From Nocardia suismassiliense (GTDB lineage Bacteria; Actinomycetota; Actinomycetes; Mycobacteriales; Mycobacteriaceae), in assembly GCF_900269665.1 (NCBI RefSeq), contig NZ_LT985361.1, positions 352,964 to 416,963 on the forward strand: a stretch of DNA of 64,000 bases. The letters run 5' to 3'. The notes beneath the pieces are model-generated. The model was not told where the DNA came from and searched no databases. It was given only the letters and a program-made list of their open reading frames with translations. How positions within the stretch are numbered: the first letter of the stretch is position 1; each line of letters starts with the position of its first letter. Of the stretch, positions 35,101 through 42,799 are shown piece by piece. A program made the translations under genes and the position numbers.

Positions 35101-36854
35101 AGATCGGCACCGGCCCGCCCGATTACGACGCTCGGGATCACGACGGGACCGCAGTGGAGTACGACGGACAGCAAGGGCCCGACGCGGCCCCGCAGGGACA
35201 CGACGCGGAACCACGCGATCGCCAGGGTCAGATCCCGGCGCGCGATCCGATGTACGACACCGGGATGATCCCGATCGGCTCGCCGGAGATGCCGCCGCTC
35301 GGTGGCGGTGCCCGGCGTACGCCGCGCGGCCCCAAGCTGATTCCCGGCGCTTCGGTGGCCGGCGGTCGATACCGCCTGCTCGCCGGGCACGGCGGCGCAC
35401 GCGGCCTCAAGTTCTGGCAGGCGCTCGACATCAAGCTCGACCGCGAGGTCGCGCTGACCTTCGTCGACGCCGACCAGAAGGCCAGCGAGAACTCCGGCCA
35501 CGACGGCCCGCAGGCCATTCTGTCCCGCACGCTGCGGCTCGGGCGGATCAACTCACCCGGCCTGGCCCGGGTACTCGATGTGGTGCGCGGTAGCTCCGGC
35601 GGCATCGTGGTGGCCGAGTGGACCCCGGGTCGCTCGCTGCGCGAGATGGCCGAGACAGTGCCCTCGCCGATCGGCGCCGCCCGCGCGATCCGTGCGCTGG
35701 CGTCCGCCGCCGAGCTGGCCCATCGCGGCGGTGGCTCGCTGTCCATCGACCACCCGGACCGGGTGCGGATCAGCGCGACCGGCGACGCGGTGCTCGCCTT
35801 CCCCGGCACCCTGGCCGACTCGGACGCGCAGTCCGATGTGCGCGGTCTCGGCGCCATGCTCTACGCGCTGATCACCGCCCGCTGGCCGATCCGCTCCGGC
35901 GGCGTCACCGGCACCGCCGCAACTGTCGGAGGGTTGCGGCTCGCCGACTTCGGCCCGGACGGCACGCCGGTGGAACCCCGTCAGATAAGACCCGAGGTGC
36001 CCTTCGAGATCTCGGCGGTCGCGGTGCGGTCGCTGGAGTCGAACAAGGGCGTACGTACCGCCGCGACCGTGCAGCACGTGCTCGAACAGGCGTCGGTGGT
36101 GGATCAGAAGACCGATTTCATCCCGGTGCTGCGGCTCGGCCAGCGGGCGACGCCCGCCCCGCCCGACGAGTCGCTCGCCGACCCGGACCTGCTCGCGGCC
36201 GAACGCGAGAGATCCCAGCGCATGATGTGGATCATGGTCGGCCTCGGCATCCTGGCCGCGCTGGTGGTCGGCATCGTGATCTGGTGGATGGTCAGCGTGT
36301 TCGCGCCGGGCGCCTCCGACGCACCGCTCAACGAGCAGCGCAATATCGGCCTCACCACCAACAGTGCGCCACCCACGACCCCGGCGGCCGCCGGACCGAC
36401 CACCGCCTCGGGCGGGGTGCCGGTGCCGATCACCGCGGAGACGGTGTTCTCCCCGGAGGGCACCCCGGACGGGGCCGGCAACGTCAACGCGGTGCTCGAT
36501 CAGAATCCGGCCACGATGTGGCGCACGGACCAGTACTACCAGCAGTTCCCCGCGCTCAAGCGGGGGGTCGGACTGCTATCGACGCTGCCGAGCCCGGCGA
36601 AGTTGACGAACGTCTCGATCAACTCGCCGAGCCCGGGCACCACGGTCGAGATCCGCACCTCACCGACCGCGCAGCCGACGCTGGACCAGACGCAGCTGAT
36701 CGGCACGGCCAAGCTGGGCGACGGGGTCACCGACATTCCGGTACGCACCGATCAAGCCGCTCGTTATGTGCTCGTCTGGATCACCGGACTGGGAAACTCC
36801 GGTGGTCAGTTCCAAACTTCGATCGCTGATATACGTTTCGACGCCGCGGCTTGA
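32169..36854 (+). CDS. murJ: Lipid II flippase MurJ fused to a pseudokinase domain
   Basis: A 1561-residue protein, orthologous to Rv3910. Residues 1-310 are a Pro/Gln/Gly-rich cytoplasmic tail with imperfect PGQSGAIPASxPRPARPA repeats. Residues 315-850 hold MurJ (about 14 spans, LISRVTGFGKQLLLLTVLG at the start), which flips lipid II. After a 200-residue linker a kinase-like domain (about 1060-1320) lacks the VAIK lysine (VALTFVD), HRD and DFG motifs, so it is a pseudokinase, the FhaA-binding module known from mycobacteria. A membrane span (about 1351-1378) and a discoidin-like C-terminal domain (about 1425-1560) follow. ATG 32169 is used, with AGGAGG 4 bases upstream. A second in-frame start at 34977 has a strong ribosome binding site. 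Confidence 0.92.
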   Translation: MSDDDSSAHRPGSDRRDGPPARRAPVAPWERLPPQAEAEDPDMNAGPYEPPPPRVPKISRPSGPPQPWQGQRMPPGPPQRPPAPPQRPAPAPAPAQRPAPAPHPGQRQYPAPPQQPRPIPPGQRPGPPPGQSGAIPASPPRPGQSGAIPASPPRPAARPTPGQSGAIPASDPRPARPAPGQPGGSSGNDARPARPAPGQPGATPGNDARPARSASGAPGAIPAGDPRTARPAPGQSGPIPTGSPRPTPSGPQSAGPPQSSRMPPPRYAPPQARPEPYPPPRRRPPAPAVAEPAEVGNRPRTKEWPAATKAAEQKPNSSSRLLSDSGSIAFATLISRVTGFGKQLLLLTVLGPAIASAFTVASQIPNMIAELVLGAVLTAIVVPTLVRAEQEDPDNGAAFVRRLVTAAFVVLATAALLATAAAPLLTTYVFLSDDGKVNTGLTTALAFLLLPAILFYGMSALLTAILNTRQQFKPGAWAPVLNNLVVLTVLGLYVLMPGEISLNPVRMGEPKLLVLGVGVTLGVVVQAISLVPAIRREHIDLRPLWGVDDRLKQFGGMGAAIILYVLISQAGFVFATRISSHADAAGPAIYNNAWLLLQLPYGVLGVTVLTAIMPRLSRNAAADDTPAVVDDLSAATRLTMIALLPVVTFLTLAGPQVGQALYGYGNFGSDDASRLGLAVSWSAFSLIPYALVLIHLRVFYAREQAWIPTWIILGITAAKIVFSAIAPMVTDAEHVVIALGVANGLGFAVGAVVGGYLLHRSLGDLRMSNVSRTITRVLFASVAGGAVMWIVDRVLGLDRLTASFGGPGSLVRVAITAIVMFAVAFGLMRLAGVPEIVAITVAISRRLGWTPPAPDLDLDGPVDDQYATQVLRRPDPYLAYPGYDPYMDAQTMVLPVIRADAVDITGMGEFPYPVRQRSTSGEIAGTSNYQGEGGPRVSDDAVGGVPAADSSATTAGGLSTDAPPPGGEPSDPAYANREIGTGPPDYDARDHDGTAVEYDGQQGPDAAPQGHDAEPRDRQGQIPARDPMYDTGMIPIGSPEMPPLGGGARRTPRGPKLIPGASVAGGRYRLLAGHGGARGLKFWQALDIKLDREVALTFVDADQKASENSGHDGPQAILSRTLRLGRINSPGLARVLDVVRGSSGGIVVAEWTPGRSLREMAETVPSPIGAARAIRALASAAELAHRGGGSLSIDHPDRVRISATGDAVLAFPGTLADSDAQSDVRGLGAMLYALITARWPIRSGGVTGTAATVGGLRLADFGPDGTPVEPRQIRPEVPFEISAVAVRSLESNKGVRTAATVQHVLEQASVVDQKTDFIPVLRLGQRATPAPPDESLADPDLLAAERERSQRMMWIMVGLGILAALVVGIVIWWMVSVFAPGASDAPLNEQRNIGLTTNSAPPTTPAAAGPTTASGGVPVPITAETVFSPEGTPDGAGNVNAVLDQNPATMWRTDQYYQQFPALKRGVGLLSTLPSPAKLTNVSINSPSPGTTVEIRTSPTAQPTLDQTQLIGTAKLGDGVTDIPVRTDQAARYVLVWITGLGNSGGQFQTSIADIRFDAAA
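34873..34979 (+). promoter_or_regulatory. Internal start region before the pseudokinase part of murJ
   Basis: GTG 34977-34979 is in frame and is preceded by GAAGGAGGACCGAGG (GGAGG, 7-base spacing). TTGACA (34873) and TACCCT (34902) lie upstream but 23 bases apart, so a promoter is only possible. An internal start would give a 625-residue product. Confidence 0.45.
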
Positions 36855-36990
36855 GTCGTCCTGACGCCGGCGGCTGACGGCTGGTGAATCGACCCGGTCG
36901 GCCGATACCCGGCGAGTAACCGTGTGCTCGCGAAATAAGTTGGCGCCCTGCCCTCTCCGCAGGATGTCTGCCACCGCATCCCTCGTTTAG

Positions 36991-37020
36991 TTGCTGACGA
37001 ATCGCGACGGACGATATGAT
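36991..37020 (+). promoter_or_regulatory. Housekeeping-type promoter for sigM
   Basis: TTGCTG (36991-36996) and TATGAT (37015-37020) are 18 bases apart, a good SigA-type promoter about 125 bases before the sigM start. Confidence 0.65.
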
Positions 37021-37144
37021 CTCCTGGCGCTCTCAGCAGGGGAGCTTCCCGGGTTCTGGTGTTTCGATCCTGGATGCTGCGAAATTTCGGCGATGGTCAG
37101 CCATGTCCGTCGCCACCGTGAGCGCTGTCCAAGGGGTTGGCATT

Positions 37145-37777
37145 TTGTCGTCGGAACTGAACGAGGACTACCGCGGGGGGACATCGCGGTCGGTCGCGTA
37201 CCGCGAACGTTCGTTCGTGGGCGCCGACTACACCGATGTCGAGCTGCTGCAGGCGCATGTGGGCGGCCAGCGGCACGCCTTCGCCGAGCTGCTACGCAGG
37301 CACAACGATCATCTGTGGCAGACCGCGCTGCGCACCTCCTATACGCGCGAGGACGCGGCGGATTCGCTGCAGGACGCGCTGCTCTCGGCGCACCGCACCG
37401 CCGCCTCGTTCCGCGCCGAGGCCGAGGTCCGCAGCTGGCTGCACGCGATCGTGGTGAACGCCTGTCTGGACCGGATCCGGCGCAACAAGATCCGCAAGGC
37501 CGTCTCCCTCGACCCGGAGACGATGCCCGAACCCCGCGACGACCGGGACGCGGTGGCCGAGATGGAGATGTCGCTGGTGGTCGACCAGGCGCTGTTCGCA
37601 CTGCCGCCGGACCAGCGCACCGCTCTCGTTGCCATCGATCTCGAGGGGTATAGCGTGGCCGAAGCCGCCGCTATGCTCGGTGTTCCGGAGGGGACGATCA
37701 AGAGTCGCTGCGCCCGCGGTCGGCAACGTCTCCAAGAACGACTGGAATTTCTGCGTGATCCGGGGAACCGGAAGTAG
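37145..37777 (+). CDS. sigM: ECF RNA polymerase sigma factor SigM
   Basis: A 210-residue extracytoplasmic-function sigma factor, equivalent to Rv3911. Region 2 reads FAELLRRHNDHLWQTALRTS and DSLQDALLSAHRT; region 4 reads LPPDQRTALVAIDLEGYSVA and GVPEGTIKSRCARGRQRL. I start at TTG 37145, where AAGGGG lies 8 bases upstream; ATG 37103 would add 14 residues and has a weaker site. The gene follows murJ and is followed by its anti-sigma gene. In M. tuberculosis SigM acts on surface and secreted proteins at stationary phase. A SigA-type promoter lies at 36991-37020. Confidence 0.88.
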   Translation: MSSELNEDYRGGTSRSVAYRERSFVGADYTDVELLQAHVGGQRHAFAELLRRHNDHLWQTALRTSYTREDAADSLQDALLSAHRTAASFRAEAEVRSWLHAIVVNACLDRIRRNKIRKAVSLDPETMPEPRDDRDAVAEMEMSLVVDQALFALPPDQRTALVAIDLEGYSVAEAAAMLGVPEGTIKSRCARGRQRLQERLEFLRDPGNRK

Positions 37778-37853
37778 TTGAGCTGCGTCATTAATAGTGA
37801 CGAACCCGTAGACGATGTCCATGTAGTTCCCCACCCTCGAGGGGACCCCCGCG

Positions 37854-38690
37854 ATGTCAGATGAGAATACTGGAGGTGCGATGGCAACCCGGTCCGTGCC
37901 GCAGCCTCCGTTCTCGGCCGAGCTGCTCGCCGACCTGCACGCCGACAATGTGACACCCGAGTTGCGCGAGCAGCTGTGGCCCGCCGTCCGGCAGGACGGT
38001 GAGGCGTTGCGTTTCGTGCACGCGCTCGACGAGGTCAGCGCCGAGTTGCGCGCCCTCGGGCGCAGCGACCGGATCATCCACCGCATGCCCGCCGACCTCG
38101 CCGCCGAGCTGGAGCAGTTCGTAGACGGTTTCGATCTGCACGAGGAACCCACCGAACAGGGCGCGACCATCTATCGGCTGCCGTTCTCGGCACCACCGGA
38201 AAACGCGGCGCCCGCCGAAAACCCCGCAGCCCCTGCGGTTTCCACCCCGCCCGCCGCACCGATCTCGCTCGACGACCGCCGACGCAGCAGGCTGCGCTGG
38301 CTCACCGCCGCGGCCGCCGCGGTGGCGGTCGTCGCCTGCGCCTCGATCGCGCTCACCGCGGTGCGCGGCAACGACGCCCCGCCGATCGCGCAGCCGACCT
38401 CGGACGTCGCCCACCTCGGCGAGGATCTCAGCGCGCCCGCGATGCTCAGCGCGCTCGGCCGCAACGACGCCACCGGCCTGCTCGGCAGCCCGGCCGCCAG
38501 GGAGCGCTGCATGCGCGCCAACGGGCTGGACCGCACCGTTCTCGGCTCGAACAACATGCGTTTTCACGGCAAAGACGCGGTGCTCATCCTGCTCACCGGG
38601 CCGCGTACCCCGAAAATCACCGCGCTGGTCGTCGGAACCGGTTGCACCACAGGCGATCCCCAGCAGTTCACCGTGCAAGACATCGGTTGA
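37854..38690 (+). CDS. Putative anti-SigM factor (Rv3912-type)
   Basis: A 278-residue membrane protein that probably holds SigM inactive. The N-terminal 100 residues are cytoplasmic and helical (FSAELLADLHADN, LADLAAELEQFVDG), followed by a Pro/Ala-rich linker, one membrane span (about 148-168, LTAAAAAVAVVACASIALTA) and an external domain with two cysteines (ERCMRANG, VGTGCTTG). This is the layout of anti-ECF factors. It lies 76 bases after sigM in the same direction, as Rv3912 follows Rv3911. ATG 37854 has GAGGGG 9 bases upstream; ATG 37881 is an alternative with a nearer GGAGG. Confidence 0.8.
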   Translation: MSDENTGGAMATRSVPQPPFSAELLADLHADNVTPELREQLWPAVRQDGEALRFVHALDEVSAELRALGRSDRIIHRMPADLAAELEQFVDGFDLHEEPTEQGATIYRLPFSAPPENAAPAENPAAPAVSTPPAAPISLDDRRRSRLRWLTAAAAAVAVVACASIALTAVRGNDAPPIAQPTSDVAHLGEDLSAPAMLSALGRNDATGLLGSPAARERCMRANGLDRTVLGSNNMRFHGKDAVLILLTGPRTPKITALVVGTGCTTGDPQQFTVQDIG

Positions 38691-38778
38691 GTGACGCACC
38701 CGACAATCGATGTGCGGGGTGGCGCAACGCTCCCGAAACGGCACTGAGCCGAACCTCACGTGGTAGCCGACCGGTCCA

Positions 38779-38804
38779 GGAACAATAGCCATTACCCTGT
38801 TGTT
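38779..38804 (+). promoter_or_regulatory. SigH/SigR-type promoter of trxB
   Basis: GGAAC (38779-38783) and GTT (38802-38804) are exactly 18 bases apart, matching the disulfide-stress sigma factor consensus (GGAAT-N18-GTT) that drives thioredoxin genes in Streptomyces and mycobacteria. It lies about 40 bases before the trxB start. Confidence 0.75.
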
Positions 38805-38843
38805 GACCGAGACGTCCATTGATTTCTCCCCCGGAAGGGCCTC

Positions 38844-39830
38844 ATGAGTGCGCCAGTTCGCGACCTGATCATCGTCGGCTCCGGACCGGCCGGCTACACG
38901 GCCGCCGTGTACGCGGCCCGGGCCGAGCTCCAGCCGCTGGTCTTCGAAGGCACCCAATTCGGTGGTGCGCTGATGACGACCACCGAAGTAGAGAACTTCC
39001 CCGGCTTCCGCGCGGGCATCATGGGCCCGGACCTGATGGAGGAGATGCGCGAGCAGGCCAAGCGCTTCGGTGCCGACATCCGCACCGAGGACGTGGACGC
39101 GCTCGATCTCAGCGGTCCGATCAAGACCGTCACCGTCGGCGACGAGACCTACCAGGCCTACGCCGTGATCCTCGCCATGGGTTCGGCCGCCCGCTACCTC
39201 AACGTGCCCGGTGAGCAGCGACTGCTCGGCCGCGGCGTGAGCGCCTGCGCCACCTGCGACGGCTTCTTCTTCAAGAACCAGGACATCGTCGTGGTCGGCG
39301 GCGGCGACTCCGCGATGGAGGAGGCCACCTTCCTGACCAAGTTCGCCAGCACCGTCACCATCGTGCACCGCCGCGAGGAGTTCCGGGCCTCGCGCATCAT
39401 GCTGGAGCGGGCCAAGGCCAACGAGAAGATCAAGTTCGTGCTCAACGCCGAGGTCGCCGAGGTCAAGGGCGACACCAGCGTGACGAGCCTGGTGCTGCGC
39501 GACACCCGCACGGGGGAGACTTCGGAGCTGGCCGCGACCGGCCTGTTCGTCGCGATCGGCCACGATCCGCGCAGCGAACTGGTCCGCGACCAGGTGGAAC
39601 TGGACGACGAAGGCTACGTCCAGGTGGTGCACCCGTCGACCGCGACGAAGGTGCCCGGCGTATTCGCCGCGGGCGACCTGGTCGACCACACCTACCGACA
39701 GGCGATCACCGCGGCAGGCACCGGCTGTCGCGCGGCCATCGACGCCGAGCGCTGGCTCGCCGATCAGGGCGACATCAGCTCCAACACCCTGGACCACGCC
39801 GGCCAGAACGTCGCCGTACCCGCCAACTGA
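38844..39830 (+). CDS. trxB: Thioredoxin-disulfide reductase
   Basis: A 328-residue FAD/NADPH enzyme that reduces thioredoxin. The FAD-binding [18 protein letters not shown] is at the N-terminus, the redox pair is Cys135-Ala-Thr-Cys138 ([10 protein letters not shown]), the NADPH site is [15 protein letters not shown] and the FAD-binding tail is [19 protein letters not shown] 38844 follows GGAAGGGCCTC. It is followed by trxC after 109 bases. Its promoter matches the SigH/SigR type, so induction by oxidative and disulfide stress is expected. Confidence 0.96.
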   Translation: MSAPVRDLIIVGSGPAGYTAAVYAARAELQPLVFEGTQFGGALMTTTEVENFPGFRAGIMGPDLMEEMREQAKRFGADIRTEDVDALDLSGPIKTVTVGDETYQAYAVILAMGSAARYLNVPGEQRLLGRGVSACATCDGFFFKNQDIVVVGGGDSAMEEATFLTKFASTVTIVHRREEFRASRIMLERAKANEKIKFVLNAEVAEVKGDTSVTSLVLRDTRTGETSELAATGLFVAIGHDPRSELVRDQVELDDEGYVQVVHPSTATKVPGVFAAGDLVDHTYRQAITAAGTGCRAAIDAERWLADQGDISSNTLDHAGQNVAVPAN

Positions 39831-39939
39831 CCCCTCTGACAGCCCCGTCGCGCGGCAACTGAGCGACGGGGCCCTAGGGCGGTAGCTCCCGTGGCCACGA
39901 ACCCGCACGGCTGCACCGCGATTCAGCAAGGAGAAACCC

Positions 39940-40293
39940 ATGTCCGATAGTGCCAAGACCACCGTTGGTGACAAGAAGACGATCGTCGTCACCGACGCCT
40001 CGTTCGCCGACGACGTGCTGCTCAGCGAGAAGCCCGTTCTGGTCGATTTCTGGGCCACCTGGTGCGGGCCGTGCAAGATGATCGCCCCGGTGCTGGAGGA
40101 GATCGCGGGCACGCACGCGGACAAACTCACCATCGCGAAATTGGACGTCGACGCGAACCCCGGCACCGCCCGCGATTACAAGATCCTCTCGCTGCCCACT
40201 ATGATGCTGTTCCGCGGCGGTAAGCCGGTGAAGCAGATCGTCGGAGCGAAGGGCAAAGCCGCCCTTTTGCGCGAACTCGACGGCGAAATCTGA
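39940..40293 (+). CDS. trxC: Thioredoxin
   Basis: A 117-residue thioredoxin, the substrate of TrxB. The active site WCGPCK has Cys42 and Cys45; the cis-proline appears as LSLPTMMLF. ATG 39940 follows AAGGAGAAACCC. It probably shares the SigH/SigR-type promoter with trxB. It supplies electrons for ribonucleotide reduction, methionine sulfoxide repair and redox signalling. Confidence 0.95.
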   Translation: MSDSAKTTVGDKKTIVVTDASFADDVLLSEKPVLVDFWATWCGPCKMIAPVLEEIAGTHADKLTIAKLDVDANPGTARDYKILSLPTMMLFRGGKPVKQIVGAKGKAALLRELDGEI

Positions 40294-40481
40294 CACCTGT
40301 CGCGGAAATGCCATAGGCGCCAAAGGACGTCGAGATCGATCGACGCGCCGTAGGATGCCTGGACCCGGGAATGCCGAATTCCCGTCCGGGTCTGAGACAA
40401 TCGACCGACGCCGGTCGTGCGAAGGTGTATCCCATCGCATGAGTGGGTACCCGGATTGACGGAAGGAAAGGGCTCTCACGC

Positions 40482-41675
40482 ATGCACCGACTTCGTCACG
40501 GCGATAGCGGTCCAGCCGTAGCAGAGGTTCGGAGCACCCTGGCAAGTCTCGGGTTCTTACACGCGCACGTCGATACCGAACACGCCGACGCCCGCGAGTA
40601 CTGGAAAGACACCGAGGCCTCCTTCGACCACCGTCTCGACTCGGCGGTCCGCGCGTTCCAGCAACATCGCGGACTGCTCGTCGACGGTGTGGTCGGCCCG
40701 GCCACCTATCGGGCGCTCAAAGAGGCGTCCTACCGGCTCGGTGCCCGCACGCTGATCTATCAGCTCTCCGCACCGCTGTACGGCGACGACGTCGCGACGC
40801 TGCAGCGCAAGCTCCAGGACCTGGGTTTCTACGTGCACCGGGTGGACGGCTACTTCGGCCCGCACACACACGAAGGGCTGTCCTCCTTCCAGCGGGAGAT
40901 CGGGCTGGCCGCCGACGGCATCTGCGGGCCGGATACGTTGCGCTCGCTCGACCTGCTCGGCGCTCGGGTCACCGGCGGTAACCCGCATCGGATCGCCGAG
41001 GAAGAAGTGGTGCACCGGGCCGGTCCGCAGCTCACCGGCAAGCGCATCATCATCGATCCCGGTCTCGGCGGACCCGACAAGGGGCATCCGGTACCGACCG
41101 AATTCGGCGACGTGTACGAGTCGGAGATCCTGTGGGACTTGGCAAGTCGGCTCGAGGGCCGGATGGCGGCCACCGGCATGGAAACCTTCCTGTCGCGGTC
41201 CTGGGGCAAGAACCCGACCGACGCGGAGCGGGCCGAAATCTCGAACACCTTCGATGCCGACCTGATGATCTCGCTGCGCTGCGCGACCAACCCGAGCCCG
41301 CTGGCCAACGGTGTCGCAGGCTTCTATTTCGGCAACTCGCACGGCTCGGTGTCGATGATCGGTCAGGTGCTGGCCGGCTTCATCCAGCGTGAGGTCGTCG
41401 CGCGCACCTCGCTGCAGGACTGCCGGACGCACGCCAGGACCTGGGATCTGTTGCGGCTCACCAAGATGCCGACCGTACAGGTCGATATCGGTTATCTGAC
41501 AAACGAATACGACGCCACCGTGCTCACCAATCCGCGCATGCGCGACGTGATCGCCGAGGCCATCCTGATCTCGGTCAAGCGGCTGTATCTACTCGGGCAG
41601 GACGACCAGCCAACGGGCACATACACTTTCGCGGAACTGCTGGCGGAGGAACTCGCCGCCGCCGACCGTATGTAG
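40482..41675 (+). CDS. cwlM: CwlM-type amidase homologue, probably non-catalytic regulator
   Basis: A 397-residue protein with two peptidoglycan-binding-1 domains (about residues 1-75 and 85-160, FQQHRGLLVDGVVGPATYRAL and LQDLGFYVHRVDG) and an amidase_3 domain. The amidase zinc site is damaged: the usual DPGHGG histidine is Leu195 (DPGLGGPDKGH) and the second histidine position is Arg266 (SLRCATN). In mycobacteria CwlM is not an active amidase but stimulates MurA and is controlled by PknB; the same inference fits here. ATG 40482 follows AAGGAAAGGG. The gene ends at a strong terminator. Confidence 0.9.
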   Translation: MHRLRHGDSGPAVAEVRSTLASLGFLHAHVDTEHADAREYWKDTEASFDHRLDSAVRAFQQHRGLLVDGVVGPATYRALKEASYRLGARTLIYQLSAPLYGDDVATLQRKLQDLGFYVHRVDGYFGPHTHEGLSSFQREIGLAADGICGPDTLRSLDLLGARVTGGNPHRIAEEEVVHRAGPQLTGKRIIIDPGLGGPDKGHPVPTEFGDVYESEILWDLASRLEGRMAATGMETFLSRSWGKNPTDAERAEISNTFDADLMISLRCATNPSPLANGVAGFYFGNSHGSVSMIGQVLAGFIQREVVARTSLQDCRTHARTWDLLRLTKMPTVQVDIGYLTNEYDATVLTNPRMRDVIAEAILISVKRLYLLGQDDQPTGTYTFAELLAEELAAADRM

Positions 41676-41687
41676 TCGATCGAAGCA

Positions 41688-41732
41688 AAGAGCCCCTGCC
41701 GATTCGATCTCGGCAGGGGCTCTTCTTTGTCT
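41688..41732 (+). terminator. Terminator between cwlM and the GNAT-like gene
   Basis: A 15-bp perfect stem, AAGAGCCCCTGCCGA (41688-41702) with 41710-41724, loop TTCGATC and a T-rich tail. It lies between convergent genes and may act in both directions. Confidence 0.9.
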
Positions 41733-41746
41733 TCGTCCGGCAGGTG

Positions 41747-42523
41747 TCAGCGAACTCCGGCCCGGGCCGGGGGCGTCATCGCTGCGGCAGCGAGCAGCTG
41801 GTCCAGCGCGCGCTCCACGTCTTCCTTCCAGTAGTGATCGGAGTCGAGTTCCAGGCGCAGCCGGGGGAAACGGTGGTGCGGCGCGACCACTTTGAAGCCG
41901 ACCTCCTCCAGAAAGTCCGCCTCGATCATGCAGGTCTCCGGCGAGCACTCGGTCTTCGAACCCGGTGCGTTCGCCCCGGAACCCTTGATCGGCGAGATGA
42001 TTCGCTCCATCAGCGTCATCGAGCCGAAGCGCTCCGACAGCGCCTGCGAGGGCGGATCGGAACGAATCCCGAAGGACTCCAGCGCGCGCACGCCGCGGCG
42101 CACCAGATCGGCCACCACAGCCTGCATCAGCTGGTGGGCAACCTCCGCCTCCTGATACGGAAATTCGGCCTGCAGCGTGGTCAGCAGGACCGCGTCCGGG
42201 CTTACCGGCGAGGTGGGGAAGAGGGTGGCCCGCGGCACGGCGCTAGGTGGCGAATACAGCGCACACCCCGCGACGTTGCCGTCGACGTTCGCCACCTGCC
42301 CGCAGGAGCCCCACTCCAGTAGCACGGTGGAGAGCCAGGCCTCCTTCTCGAAGACCGGATCGCTGAAGCCGCGGGAGTCCTCGGCGACGGCGGGATCCAT
42401 CTCCCAGAACACGCAGCGCCGGGAGTGCGCGGGGAGCTTGTCGAGCCCGCCGAGGGTTAGGGCCGTGACGCTGGTCGACACTGCTCTGCTCAGCCTCCAG
42501 CTGTCCGATTCGTCCACACTCAT
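41747..42523 (-). CDS. GNAT-like protein of unknown function (Rv3916c type)
   Basis: A 258-residue protein equivalent to Rv3916c, present beside parB in most mycolata. The central region (VANVDGNVAGCALYSPPSAV, LFPTSPVSPDAVLLTTLQAE) and FGIRSDPPSQALSERFGSM suggest a GNAT acetyltransferase-like fold, but the acetyl-CoA loop is not clear. ATG 42523 follows GAGGCGGCGAC at 5 bases; the frame is open to 42574. It is convergent with cwlM and transcribed in the same direction as parB. Function is unknown. Confidence 0.8.
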   Translation of the reverse strand: MSVDESDSWRLSRAVSTSVTALTLGGLDKLPAHSRRCVFWEMDPAVAEDSRGFSDPVFEKEAWLSTVLLEWGSCGQVANVDGNVAGCALYSPPSAVPRATLFPTSPVSPDAVLLTTLQAEFPYQEAEVAHQLMQAVVADLVRRGVRALESFGIRSDPPSQALSERFGSMTLMERIISPIKGSGANAPGSKTECSPETCMIEADFLEEVGFKVVAPHHRFPRLRLELDSDHYWKEDVERALDQLLAAAAMTPPARAGVR

Positions 42524-42605
42524 GTCGCCGCCTCGCTTGCGCTCGGCCCCAGTGTGCGCGAGGCACACTGACACGCGGTTCGTTCACTCACACCGCACCA
42601 CTATT

Positions 42606-42621
42606 TTCTTGCCAGCAAGAA
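42606..42621. promoter_or_regulatory. Inverted repeat upstream of GNAT-like gene
   Basis: TTCTTGC-CA-GCAAGAA is a 7-bp inverted repeat about 85 bases upstream of the start, in an AT-richer patch. A second palindrome CGTCAC-A-GTGACG lies at 42732-42744. Either could be an operator or part of a terminator for parB. Confidence 0.4.
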
Positions 42622-42799
42622 TAAGCGATCAAGAGAACCCGCCTCATTCCACGTCGCTGTGCTGTTGGTCAAGAACTTGTGCTGGTCCGTCCGGGCGGTT
42701 CGTGTGCTTGGCTAACGCACGAAATCCTCTGCGTCACAGTGACGTTTCGGCTCCGACCTCGTACTCGTCGCATTCACAAGTCTATTTTGGTCACTTCTG

